From Paguma larvata (taxonomy: Eukaryota > Chordata > Mammalia > Carnivora > Viverridae), in NCBI GenBank assembly GCA_030068075.1, contig CM057831.1, positions 13,621,370 to 13,685,369 on the forward strand: DNA of 64,000 bases, in the 5' to 3' direction. This document shows, piece after piece, positions 40,801 to 53,200 of this stretch (within the stretch, counting starts at the first letter, position 1; each line of letters begins with the position of its first letter). The notes beneath the pieces are model-generated. The model saw nothing but the letters and a program-made list of their open reading frames with translations, did no database searches and was not told where the DNA came from. A program made the position numbers and the translations under genes.

Positions 40801-43800
40801 CCGCCCTCCTTCCCTCCCCCCTCCCCTCCCCCTCCCCCTTCTTCCCCCCTCCCCCCTCCCCGTGCTGTCTGTTCCCCACGTTGTTGGGTCATTGAAGATG
40901 CCGCAGGTGAGAATAAAATCCGCTAGATATGTGCAGACATCCCGGCTCAGGGTCTGAGACCTGTGGTACTTCAGTCCTCATTGGGAGTCCCCTCTTTGTC
41001 ACCTTCTGCCTCTTTTTTCTTCTTTCTTTTTTTTAATATTTTTAACGTTTTTTTTTTTTTTTTTTGAGAGAGAGAAAGAGAGACAGCATGAGAGACAGCC
41101 TGGTCAGAGAGAGAGGCAGACACAGAATCTGAAGCAGGCTCCAGGCTCCAAGCTGTCAGCACAGAGCCCGACACGGGGCTCAACCCCATGGACCGCGAGA
41201 TCTTGACCTGAGCTGAAGTCAGACACCCAACTGACTGAGCCACCCAGGCGCCCTTCCTTCTACTCTTAAAAATTTTTTTTAGGTTTTTTACTTATTTTGA
41301 GATAGAGAAAGAGAGAAAGCGAGTGGGGGAGGGGCAGAGAGACGGAGAGAGAAGAGAGTGAGAATTCCAAGCAGGCTCTTCACTGTCAGTGCAGAGCCCA
41401 ATGCGGGACTCAAACTCCCGGACTGTGAGATTATGACCTAAGCTGAACTCAGACGCTTAAACAACTGAGCCACTCAGGCGCCCAAGCCTCTTTTTTTTTT
41501 AGGTGCTTATGTATTTTTTGAGGCGGGGGAGGAGCAGAGAGAGAGGGAGACAGACTCTGAAGCAGGCTCCATGCTGACAGCATACAGCCCAGGTTGGGGC
41601 TCGAACCCACAAACAGATCATGACCTGAGCCGAAGTAGATGCTCAACCGACTGAGCCACCCAGGCGCCCCTCCTTCTGCCTCTTCCCCCTCTTCATCTGA
41701 CCCCCACATCTGGGTTCTCAGCCTCTGCTTCCTCTAAGTTGGACTAAATCTCTGACTTGGAGAAAGGACCGGTGGGACCCCTTCACAGCTCACCCGGGCT
41801 CACCAGCAGCTCTTCCCCACGCCCTGCCCCTCCAACACTAGCCCAGAAACGTCCAGAACACTCAGAATGACGTTGCTGAGGGCTTTGAGGCTTTACCTCA
41901 CGCCATGACCAACTGGCTGTAGCAGCCTCGTCCACTTTTCCTTTGAATGTGAATACATAGATTCTAAAATTTTTCCTCTAAAGACCTATCTTCCTCTTTC
42001 TTTCCTGTCTAATTTGTCCCCTTACCACCTCTGCAGTCCTGGCCCCAGTGAGGGGAAACCTCTGGAAGGCGGCCCTGCCTGGAAGTGTCCAAATCCCTGA
42101 TTTTTCCATTCCCAAGGTTATATTTGCTTTGTAATCACGACCTCCCTCCTCATGGCCGCCTCTTAGTCCCGGGCAGCGGAACACACAGAACGGCCCTGGG
42201 GTCCCTCTTCCATAAAAAATACAAATGAAGGTGTGCCTGTGTGACTCAGTCGGTTAAGCATCTGACTCTTGGTTCCGGCTCAGGTCATGATCTCTAGGTT
42301 CGTGAGTTCGAGTCCCGCATCGGGCTCTGCGCTCATAGCATGGAGCCTGCTTGGGGTTCTCTCTCTCCCCCTCTCTCTCTGCCCCTACCTTCCTCACGCC
42401 CTCTCTCTAAAAATAAATAAATACACTTAAAAAAAAAAAGAAATATAAATGGAAAAAAGATGACCCTTCTCAGACACAGGAGGTTCTCTCTCAGGCTGGG
42501 GACATCCTCCTAAAGCTGTCTTAGAAAGAAAGAAAGTTAACACTAAGTTAACCAAGAGGAGAAGGAAAGGCTTTTCTGTATTTTCCATTAGAATGCCTTT
42601 GGTTATCCAAACAAGAGGCCAGTCATCGTGTGTTCTTGACTTAGTTTACCAATGCATTTGTTTTTTCCTGTGTGTCAGGGGTAGAAAAAGATCCTCAGAG
42701 TATTATGTACCCTTTGGTACCTACTTGGGTGAAAAATTGAAGATCTATGAATATACATAGTAGTATACACAAAACACATATGGCTATACGCATTTTGACT
42801 GTGTTTTCATACTGTGTAGACATGGTATACACAGTATTTTATCATGATGATGGCTGGTATCTACCCACTGGACCCAACCTGCACCATCGCTGTCCTTTTT
42901 CATTCTCGTAACCATCCCAGTGCCTCTCTAGCCAGCCTCTTGTCCCTTAATTGTAATTGAAAGCAGAAATGAGGAGGCCTCTATCTTAATGCAGGTGAGC
43001 TTGGCACCCCTCTCTCTCCCCCTTTACCTTTTAAGGCATGTTATTTGAGGAAGAGAAATGGAAACTCAAAAGACAGCCTTGCGATCCAGCAGTAAGAATA
43101 ATATTGGTTTCGTTTCCTCTCTGCCTACCGCCGCCGGCCAGAGAACACCTGTCTCCGGAACCAGTACCGCTGCAGCAACGGGAACTGTATCAACAGCATT
43201 TGGTGGTGTGACTTTGACAACGACTGTGGTGACATGAGCGACGAGAGGAACTGCCGTGAGTCTTCCGGCTCGGCCGGGCAGCTGGGATGTTACACGTTTG
43301 CGGTTCCTCGCGAGGCTGGTCAGCTCCTCCCAGTGGGGGCCTGCCGTCTAGGGTGCTGGCTGGTGGCCCCTCGTGATCGGCGATGCCCGTTCAGGCTGAT
43401 GGGGCTTGGAGGACAGAGAAGAACATGTCTCCACCCCCACTTCGATGTAGGTTGTTATTTAAAACCCAGCCCCCACAGGTGAGGGAACTGCTCATTGCTA
43501 GGGGGTGACCAAGAAGCATCGCGTGGCTGAAACCGAGCTGTTCGGGGGGTCGGGCCACTGGGGGTGTAACTGTGGCCCTACCACTGTGATAAAGCTGTTG
43601 ACCAGGTGACATTCCTTGATCCGCAAATTCAATGTTCAGCCTTTTCAGAGATGGGAAACCTTTACTTTGTATGCCACTCCAGTCAGCGGGTACCAGCTGC
43701 CCGCCAGGCTCCAGAGCGGTCGTCCTAATTGGTGGATGATGGCTGGTTTGGCTTGAGATGTGGGGCCGTTGATAGGCGTGCATGGAAACATCATCTTTGG

Positions 43801-46800
43801 AGAGTGTACTTTCTAAGGGCAACGACTAAAACACGTGATTCTGTTCAGCAGGGTTTAAAGACAAACAACCGACTGTCTATCGCGGGTAACCCATTTTCCG
43901 CCAGGTTTTAATTTTTAAGAGCTTCAGCAGCTTTGCCCTCTGACAGTGAGTAACATGTTCATACATTCACTCAGCAAGTATCTGTGGAGGACTCCTTTGT
44001 CCTAGGCTAACTAGACCTAGAACTTGGCCCCGGGGATATCAGGAGATGGGGTGGATGTGGAGCTTACAGTCTGTAGGGGAGTTGGGTCCCCTACAACTCC
44101 TAGGCTGGCTCTAGACAGGTAGAGTAGAGCCACAGCGTGCTATAACGGGAGGCACTTATACATCCAGGAAGAGCCCACGAGTCAACCTTGGGTAGGTATT
44201 TATGGAGAGCCCCAAAGACGGGTGGGTAGAGCCAAGCAGAGGGGGAGGGAACATCGTGCGAGGCAGGAGAACAGCATGTATGGAAGCCCAGAGGTCAGAG
44301 GGCACGGCGCGGGGCGTCGGCGATAGGAGTGGAGAGTCGGCCTGGCCGTGGTCCCCAGAGCAGCAAGTGCCTATGGGCTTTATTCAGATGAGCAGTTGGG
44401 AACCATGGAAATAACATGATAAGATTTTTGTCTTCGGAAAGATGAGGACTGGGAAGAATGCTTTGGAGCCGAGGCAGACCAGGAGCAGGGAAGCCGGAAA
44501 CCAGTCCAAAGGCTTCACTTTCAAATATTTCCGCATCGGAGACCCAGAAGCTCATTTAGCGTTTTGTCCTATAAGAACAGGTCAACGGATGCCCCCTGGC
44601 TCCATAGACTCACCTGGCTTCTGGCGGACATGCTTAGCCGGCCATCCGTGGAGTCCGTGCCAGGTTCCCATGCCCTTCTGTCTAGAAAGTAACTTTAGAA
44701 GCAGTCAATTCACTGACAAAACTACGTCCTGCCCTTGCCGGCTTATCGGAGGTTTTTTACTAAGCCTTTTCTGGATGATATTTTTCCTTGGTTTCAGTGG
44801 CCGCCATTCACACCCAGGGGGAAGAGCTTACGGAATGGCAGATTTGGGAAAACATTAGGCTGTCCGTGTTTTTTCTTTTCTTTTCCACCAGTGTCTCAGG
44901 AAGCTGTGGTGTCTGGGGGGGAAGAGCCAAAGCCCCTTAAACGCAGTAAACATGAACAACCGTGGCGCCTACCCTGGAAAGGACTTTATTACATAATGGG
45001 GCGGGACGAGATGCTTCTCACAATCCACATGTTGCGTGAAGATTGCTGAGAGGATTAGGCTTGGCGGAAGCAGAGAGATTTAGACTAGACGACGCTGTGT
45101 CCAGTCACTGGGGTTCTATCCTGGGCTTTGGTGTCTACTAGATGGATAAGCCGGGATCTCGTGTTGGTTCAGCGTTAGGAGAGAAAGACCCCCACCCTCC
45201 GTGTTCAGGACCGACGCCCCTCCCGCCCAGCCCATGAGCTCTGCGCTGGCCTCACAGGCTTCCAGAGAGTTCCCGCTTCTCCTCTAGGTCAAGTAGGCAG
45301 CTGGCTCTGAACCCGCCCTGCTTTGGTGTCATCTTCAGCTGGGATTGACCTTCCCGGGACCGTGGGACTGACTTGCGCCTCCGCTCCCCCTCCATTCATT
45401 CCACTTGGCCCAAGTCCTGACTAGTCAGATGTGGCCGAGGGGAGGGGCGCCAGGGGACCCAAGAGCGGGGTGCTGGTCTGTGCCTGCACGAACGGCTCCC
45501 TTCTCGAGGAGGAGGACAGCTGTACTTATCCCCACGGTGGAGGCGCCCCGGCCGCGGGCAGGGCTGCAGGAAAGGGGCAGGCCGTGGCTGGGCGCTGCTG
45601 TCTGGGAAGTTCAACGCAGCATTCCCGTCAGCTGCCAGGGAAGGGAAGGGGTGTGGCGGGGGGGGGGCGTCTTGTCAGTTCATCTCCCTCCTGCGCGCAC
45701 ACGCTCCCGTGCTGGGTAGCTGTCAGGCACTCTGGGTTTTGACATGAATCCCCTGCAGCCTTGTCATTTTTGCATTCATCCTCTGCCTCCCATCATGAGC
45801 TCAATTACAGAGAAGAAATGGAGCCTCAAATAAGAGCTGCCGGGGATGTCTAACCGCCGCGCTGGCTTCTCATTTCGCGGCACACCCCCACCCTCCACCC
45901 CAGGACTCTGTTCCGTCACAGCCTACCTTATGTGTCAGCTGCTCCCGAGAGCAGCCTTCCTCCCAGAGCCTTCCCTTGAGGGTCTTTGACTGGGGTCAAG
46001 GGACTGTGCTCCCCTTCAAATAATTTGTTGAGAGGAGGGATGGACTCCCCTTCTGTACCCATCCTGATGCAGTAGGGCAAAGGAAGGACAAGGAAGAGAC
46101 GGTGACATTTGTTGGGAGCCTCTTCTGTTTTACAGCCTATCCAATGGGCTCTGGTCCCAAACCTGCTTTCTTATTTACCTTCGTAAGCCTGCCCCACTGT
46201 AGGTGTCCTACAATCTCCACATTCCAACGGAGACCACGGAGGAGGCAGGGACGGGTAGGGTTCGTAAGTAAGTGGCGGATAACAGAGCTGAGAGATCCGT
46301 ATCTAGTCTTTCTGTCATCACAGCTCTTGGCCCCATTCCCTTCTCCTCCTGCTGTGCAGGAGACGGGCTCAAGGAGGCTAAAGCTAATTGCTCGAGGCAG
46401 AGGCAGAGCCAGGACCTGAAGCCTAACAACAGGGACCACGTGCCCGCTGCAGACTCCTTGCCCAACACTCCCTTGTGTCATTGAGACGAGGAGGCGCTCG
46501 ATTTTCTTGTGTGAAATCAGGCTTCTTCATGGTGGTTTTCCTAGCTGAAGGTATTTCTGCCGCTTACTTAGGAAGACCCCTCCGGGCCGGAGCGGATCGT
46601 AGGAGGTAGTCTCCCTTCCAGGCGGATGGTGGTTTCCACTTTCCCAGCCCGGTTCCCGTCCGGAAGCCGGCCACGGGAAGATCTGCTCCTATCTCCCTCG
46701 GTTGTAAATTTCAGATTCTCATGCGATTTGGTTTTTGTTTCGTTTTGTCTCTGTTGCCGTAATGAAAGTCTGCTTCTTTCTTCTTTCTTTGTTTTTTTTT

Positions 46801-47153
46801 GTTTGTTTTTGTTTTTGTTTTTGTTTTTTTTGGTTTTCCAGGGGAATGTTTGTGTTTGGTGGGGGGAATTAATTGATCCTAACGAGTATGGTGTCTCTCC
46901 CATTTTAGCTACTACCATTTGTGACCTGGACACCCAGTTCCGCTGCCAGGAGTCCGGGACCTGCATCCCCCTCTCCTACAAATGCGACCTTGAGGATGAC
47001 TGTGGAGACAATAGCGATGAAAGTCACTGTGGTAAGGGGACATGGTGTCCAGGAGCCCCCTTCCTGAGCGGGGTGACACCCTTGCTCACTGGGTTGCTGG
47101 GGGTTGCAGATTTCTTTCTTTCTTTTTTCTTCCTTCCTTCCTTTCTTTCTTCC

Positions 47154-47201
<48 letters not shown>

Positions 47202-50200
47202 TTCTTTCTTGTTTATTTATTTATTTTGAGAGAGAAAGAGAGTGTGTGTGGACAAGGTAGGGGCAGAGAGAGAGAGGGGGGACGCAGAATCCCAAGCAGG
47301 CTCTGCGCCATCAACACAGAGCCCAGAGTGGCGCCCGAACTCGCGAACCGTGAGATCACATGACCTGAGCTGAGATCAAGAGTCGGATGCTTCACCGACT
47401 GCGCCGCCCAGGCGCCCTGGCGGGGGGTTTCTGTAGAGCATCGCTGCCCTCCCGCTGCAAGACCGCCAGGGTAGGAATGATTCATTCAGAAACGGAGCCT
47501 GCCGTATCTTGCAGAGGGGCCGTGAGCATGAGTGGGATCGTGAGGAAGATGTCTGAATGAATTTGGTGGTCCCGAACAGCTGTATGTGGCACAGACGTGG
47601 CCCGCACATCTGGGCGGCTGTGAGATCAGCCTCCCGGACACACAGATCTATACCTTCGTGGACATTTTCTCAAAGCACTCTAATTCTGTAAACTCTGTTA
47701 GAAACCCAGCAGATGGTACAAACATTGAACATCTGTTTCCCGAATGGAAATTTTTACATGTAGAAAAAGTAGTGTGTCGGAATCGCAAGGAGCAATAAGG
47801 AATTCTCTAGTTCAAGTCCTTTCGGTTTCCAATTTAACGACCGAAGCGATGTGTTCCAGGTGACACTGTTAGTTTGTGTCAGAGTAGGAACCCGGAGCCT
47901 CGTTTCCCACTCCTGCTGCTGCTGCCCAGCACGGCCCTGCCCGGTTCACGAGGCCTGTCTTCGTGAATGGCTCTGGTACCCAACTCAGCGTTGCTGACTG
48001 CAAGGAAGAAGCGTGACACGGTGCGCAGAGTGCACCAGCTTGGAGGGATCCTGACCGCGAGAGGGAAGTGAGAACGGAGGCCAGACGCTGACCCCAGACA
48101 GCATGACGAGTTGGTGTGGCCGTGCCGTCTCTCTCTACCCGCCCACGGGGCAGGTCCGGTCAGGCTATTACAGACGGGGCCTGCTTTTTTCACCAGCAGG
48201 CAGTTTGACTCCAGGGACTGAAATGAGGGGAGGAGGGGGAAATGGTCCTGGCCTGGCTCTCTGAGGAGTTCTGTGGGGGGATCACATCATTTTCCCTCAT
48301 CTTTGTAAAAATAGAAGGTTCTGGAAAGCAGTCTTTGGGATGCAGTGCTCTTCTCCCTGCATTTCTCCCATCTCCTCGGCGCCCGCAGAGGGGTGAAGGG
48401 CACAGCTTGGTAGGAAGCCGACCCCAGTGGTGTCACTCACTGGGCACACGGTTGACCATTGCATGCCCAGATTCTCCCTCCACGAGCCCGTCATGCTAGT
48501 GCCTCCCGAATCCATCCCAGGGTCTCAGTCACTGATGTCCTCAGGGCCGTGTCCTCTTCACAAGGCTCCTCGTTAATATTTGAGTCCCAACTTCATCCTC
48601 AACTTGTCTCCTGAATGAGGCAACTCAGGCAGTCACCCAGGGCCCCAGACTTGGCTACCCCTGTTTTCATATAATCTTTTTTTTTTCTAATGTTTATTTA
48701 GTTTTAAAAGAGACAGAGAGACAGAGCGCGAGCAGAGGAGAGGCAGAGAGAAAGAGGGAGACACAGAATCCAAAGCAGGTTCCAGGCTCTGAGCTGTCAG
48801 CACAGAGCCCGACGCGGGGCTTGAGCTCATGAACCGCGAGATCATGACCTGAGCCGAAGTCGGACGCTCAACTGGCTGAGCCACCCAGGCGCCCCACATA
48901 GAATTTTAAAAATTCCATTTGAGGGGCATGTGGGTGGCCCAGTCAGTTGAGCGTCCGACTCTTGGTTTCAACTCAGGTCATGATCTCACGGTTCGTGGGT
49001 TCAAGCCGCAAGTCGGGCTCCGTGCCGACAGCTCAGAGCCTGCTAGGGATTCTGTCTCTCCCTCTCTCTCTACCCGTTCCCTGCTTGCTCACTCTGTCTC
49101 TCTCAAAATAAATAAACTTAAAAAAAAATTTTTTTTTTTTTCAAATTCCATTTGAAAGTTCTGTTTTAAAGGATAGTCCCAGGGCCTGTAAATGGTGTTG
49201 CCGGGGAAGCCTGCTTGCAAATCTTGGTCAGGCTGCACGGGTCCATTTGCCTCAGGACCCTGCCTTTCTAGAGATAGCCCACCAGCCAGCACCCCTGGAG
49301 CTCTGCCCACAGGAAGCCCCCAGTTTCCTGTGTTTCAGGAGCTCTGCACTGATAACACTTGCCCCAACCTGAGCATCGCGTATCCTTCAGCCCACTTGGA
49401 GTTTTCATACCCCCTTTTCTGAAACCAAGATAAATGGAGAACGCTGTTCCTGCCCCGAGGCAACGGTGGCACGAGTATCTCAGGACACGTGTACCCCGTT
49501 TGCAGCGCGCTGGGTGGACTTCACCCTCAGCGACCTTGCAGATCCCTGGTTCGAGTCCATGCTCTGTCTGGATGATCAGGGGTCGGGCAGATGACGGATC
49601 GTAGGAGCCAACCTCACCTCCTCACCGCCAACCCTGAGGAGCTCTGACGCCGGAACAGAATTAGCGCGAGGCTTTGCCCTCACGGCTCCGTGTCTGTGGT
49701 CTCACCTGCAGAAACGCACCAGTGCCGGAGCGACGAGTACAACTGCAGCTCGGGCATGTGCATCCGCTCCTCCTGGGTGTGCGACGGGGACAACGACTGC
49801 AGAGACTGGTCCGATGAAGCCAACTGCTCAGGTCAGTATCTCCTGCCCTCCCGGGAGGGCGTGCGTCTGTCGGCCTCACAGCCCTGCGCGCTCATAGACT
49901 CTAGGCTCCGAGAAATGGACCTTGGCCAGCAGCCAGCTGGGGGCTTCTCAGAGAGCTGGGCTGTGATGAGCTTGTGCCAGCAGGGAAACCAACATCCTGC
50001 TTTCTCCAGGGAGAAGCTCTCTAGAGTTGGTTCACATTCTGGCTCAAGCTTTTTTCTTCATGACCAGTAATACAGAGTTGACGGACTGGCCCCTCATCTG
50101 GGGACCATAGATGGGGTAGCACTGAACTAACTCTTGTTTTTGAATTTTGTTTTTTAATGTTTATTTAGTTTTGAGAAAGAGAGAGAAAGAATGTGAATGG

Positions 50201-50208
50201 GGGAGGGC

Positions 50209-50240
<32 letters not shown>

Positions 50241-53200
50241 GGAGACACAGAATCCGAAGCAGGCTCCAGGCTCTGAGCTGTCAGCACAGAGCCCGATGTG
50301 GGCTCAAACTCTTGAACTGTGAGATCGTGACCTGAGCCAAAGTCAGACGCTCAACCGACTGAACCCCCCAAGGGCCCCGAGCTCGGGTCTTTGAATGGGG
50401 AGCATCAGAGAGTTCCCCAGCAGTGAAAGTCTAATGTGTGTTCGCACCCGTTTTGGGTAAGATTTCTTGGAAAATACAGTTGGAAGCAGCGTGAGGATGA
50501 GAGAGAGGCTCGGTGGGGGGGGCGGAGGTAATGTTTGGGTTCTTCTGTTGAGTGATGGGTTTACTCCTGTTTAGTACTCTACTTTTTATGAAGGAGGGAA
50601 TGAATGAGGCCCGTTTACATGATGGTGGAGCGGAGGAAAGCAAAGAATTGGGGAAGTTGTGGAGGGGAAACAAACCAAAAACTGATCCCACTACCTGAGG
50701 AGTACATTTTCTCTGCACCTTCTAGAAATCCTCACTCAGTTCTACCTTCCGGTCCCTCCAGTGATGGGGCCGACGGTGGTTTTGTGTAACCGTTTCACGG
50801 TGAGGGCAGATCTGCTTCTAGGCTTCGTTTTGCAGTTCATTGTTGCTACATCGGCTTGCCGTTCACCTCGGCGCCTTGGTGTGGATCAGGACTCCTGCGG
50901 CGGGGCTTCCAGGTCCCCTGTCTCAATCCCCCTCGCCCCCATGGCCCCACCAGTTCCTACACTGCCCAGCGTCTATCCGGGCGCTCGAAGCCTGCCGACC
51001 AGTGTGTCAAAGCAAATAAATGGAAGGCTGTGTTGTCAGATCCCGAATGTCGAGAGAAGTAACTGTGTCGTCATGCTTTAGTTTAGGTTTGGTTCCTTTG
51101 GGCAGGATTGACCTTTGGCTCCTTTGTATTCGCCCATTGCCCAGCACCCGGTAAGAGTGCCTGTTCCAGGAGCTTTTGTCGATTGGGTAATTAACATGGC
51201 TGCTTCTCCCATTCGTCTTTGTTTCGAGGTGACCTTAATGTGGCCTTAAGGAGTGCGTGGCTCTCCGCAAACGCCCTATCATCGCGCAGAATGACCTGTG
51301 ATGTTACCAAATTCTGCCCCCTTGGAAACTTACCCTGAACTTGTCCTTTGTCTTTTCTGGTGTGATCTGTCAGCGTCTGAACCTCTGCTGCGGGGGTGGG
51401 GGGGGGTGGGAGTGGGGGGGGGCTGCAGGAAAACGCTTCTCTCCAAACATGAGCATGGCCCACAGAAGGAGGCAAAACCAAGGTCCATGAAGGAACTGCC
51501 GTCAGCCCGGGAGCCATGAGTGCTGTTTGGAAGCTGTGGGTTTGGGTGGATGATGGGTTAATAAATCAGAGGGGTGCACTTGGGCCTTTCAGTGTGTAAA
51601 TTGCAAAATGACGTGTTAGTCCATTTCGTGTTTCAGCACCGTGTGCCGATCCTCCGGGGGGAAGTATCCACTCATTCCTGTGGGTGGGCTCGCCAGAGAC
51701 TCCCGACTCTTCTCTCTGATTTCCTTCTGGCAGGGCGACTTGGGGAAAATGGAGAGTGCTCGCACCCCACCTGCTCCCCCGTTCCCGTGGCTGTTCTTCC
51801 AAACCTATTTAAAGACGATTCTCCTTCCCCGTCATCTCCGAATCGATGGCGGTCAGCTGCGAGCTCATTAGGATGTGTGGCACGTCACTTCATTTCCTCA
51901 CCTAATAAATTAAGTCATGTGCAAAGCCGAGGAAAGTAGGTCAGGTCGACTGACTTCCTGTCGGCCTCAGCTTGGACGCAGGTCTTTGCTCTTTTCCTCC
52001 TTGCGTTTTGCTTTCCGTGGGACTGAGCGTTCTGTATTCCCTTCTCCCCACCTCCCCGAATGGAATTTCGAACTCGATTTCTCTTCTCTTAGTGGTTACG
52101 CTTAGATGTCTGGTGTGTCTTCGTAGTAACATCCGCCTCTCCTCGGAATGCCTGCACACGGTCCCAAGACTAAGAGACTCAGTAAATGCTTAGTATTTTA
52201 GTTTTACGTTTTAAAAATCCTAATATTAATCATGGCTATTATATTTTAGTAACCATTTACTATTACTTCTTGGATCTGAATTCTTCCTTCCGTGTTCATC
52301 CTTCTTCATTTCTTGCAGCAGGAGTCCATGAGTGGTAAACTCTTTTAAGCTTTTGTTTATATAAACGTGTCTTTATTTTGCTGCTCCCAATCCTGAATTC
52401 AGATGGATCTGGGTTTCTGGGTTTGTAGTAATTTTCTGTAAGTATCTTGAGGGAATCATTCTGTTTCCTTCTGGCCTCTTCTGTGTTGATTTGATCTGTT
52501 CTGTCCGAACAGCAATCAGATATTCTTTTCTCTCTTCTCTCTAGTTATCTCTAGGTTATTGTTGATTCGTTTGTTTTGTGGTTGGTATGTGGTTTCCCTT
52601 GCCTAGGTGTGGAATGGAATTATTTTCATTTGTCCTGCTCTTGGGGCTTGTTTTCCTTTTAGGATCTGAGGATTTGTTTGTCATCAGTTTTGGGGAATTA
52701 TAGCCGTGATCTTTTCAGCTCTGTTTGCTACTTTCTCTGCTTTGGTCTTCAGCAGTTACTATCAACCATTTGTTGGACTATGCCCTTCTGTTGGTCATGG
52801 TTCCTGTTTTTGTATCTGCTGTCTCTTTATGACTCTCTATGACTCTTTATGATTGTGCTATGGTCTTGGTTACTTCCTCAGACTTCTCTTCCAATTCAAC
52901 AATTCTCTTTTCAGCTGAATCTAATGGGCTATTTCATATATCCACTTAGCTATTTGTTTTCCCACTGAGCTATTTTTATATCCATGACTATATATACATT
53001 TTTTTAAGTTGACTTATTTTTGAGAGAGAGCAGGAGAGGGGCAGAGAGAGAGAGGACAGAGGATCCAAAGTGAGCTCTGTGCTGACAGCAGAGAGCCTGA
53101 TGTGGGGCTCAAACTCATGATCCGTGAGATCACAACCTGAGCTGAAGTCAGATGCCTAATGGACTAAGCCACCTCCAGGCACTCCACGACTATAGTTTTT

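Larger units (their letters stand above)
40775..43141 (+). other. SORL1: SORL1 intron, 2.4 kb
   Basis: It starts with a C/T-only tract (40795-40862). Three antisense SINEs stand in a row at 41031-41670, and a sense SINE is at 42230-42440. I see nothing recognisable in 42440-43141. Confidence 0.83.
47032..49711 (+). other. SORL1: SORL1 intron, 2.7 kb
   Basis: It has a (CTTT)n tract (47111-47210) fused to an antisense SINE (to 47418), then a head-to-head SINE pair at 48675-49140. The remainder shows nothing recognisable. Confidence 0.83.

Noticed and set aside
47111..47210. Regular CTTT repeats as a CRISPR-like array
   Set aside because: Simple tetranucleotide microsatellite without spacers, in a mammalian genome.
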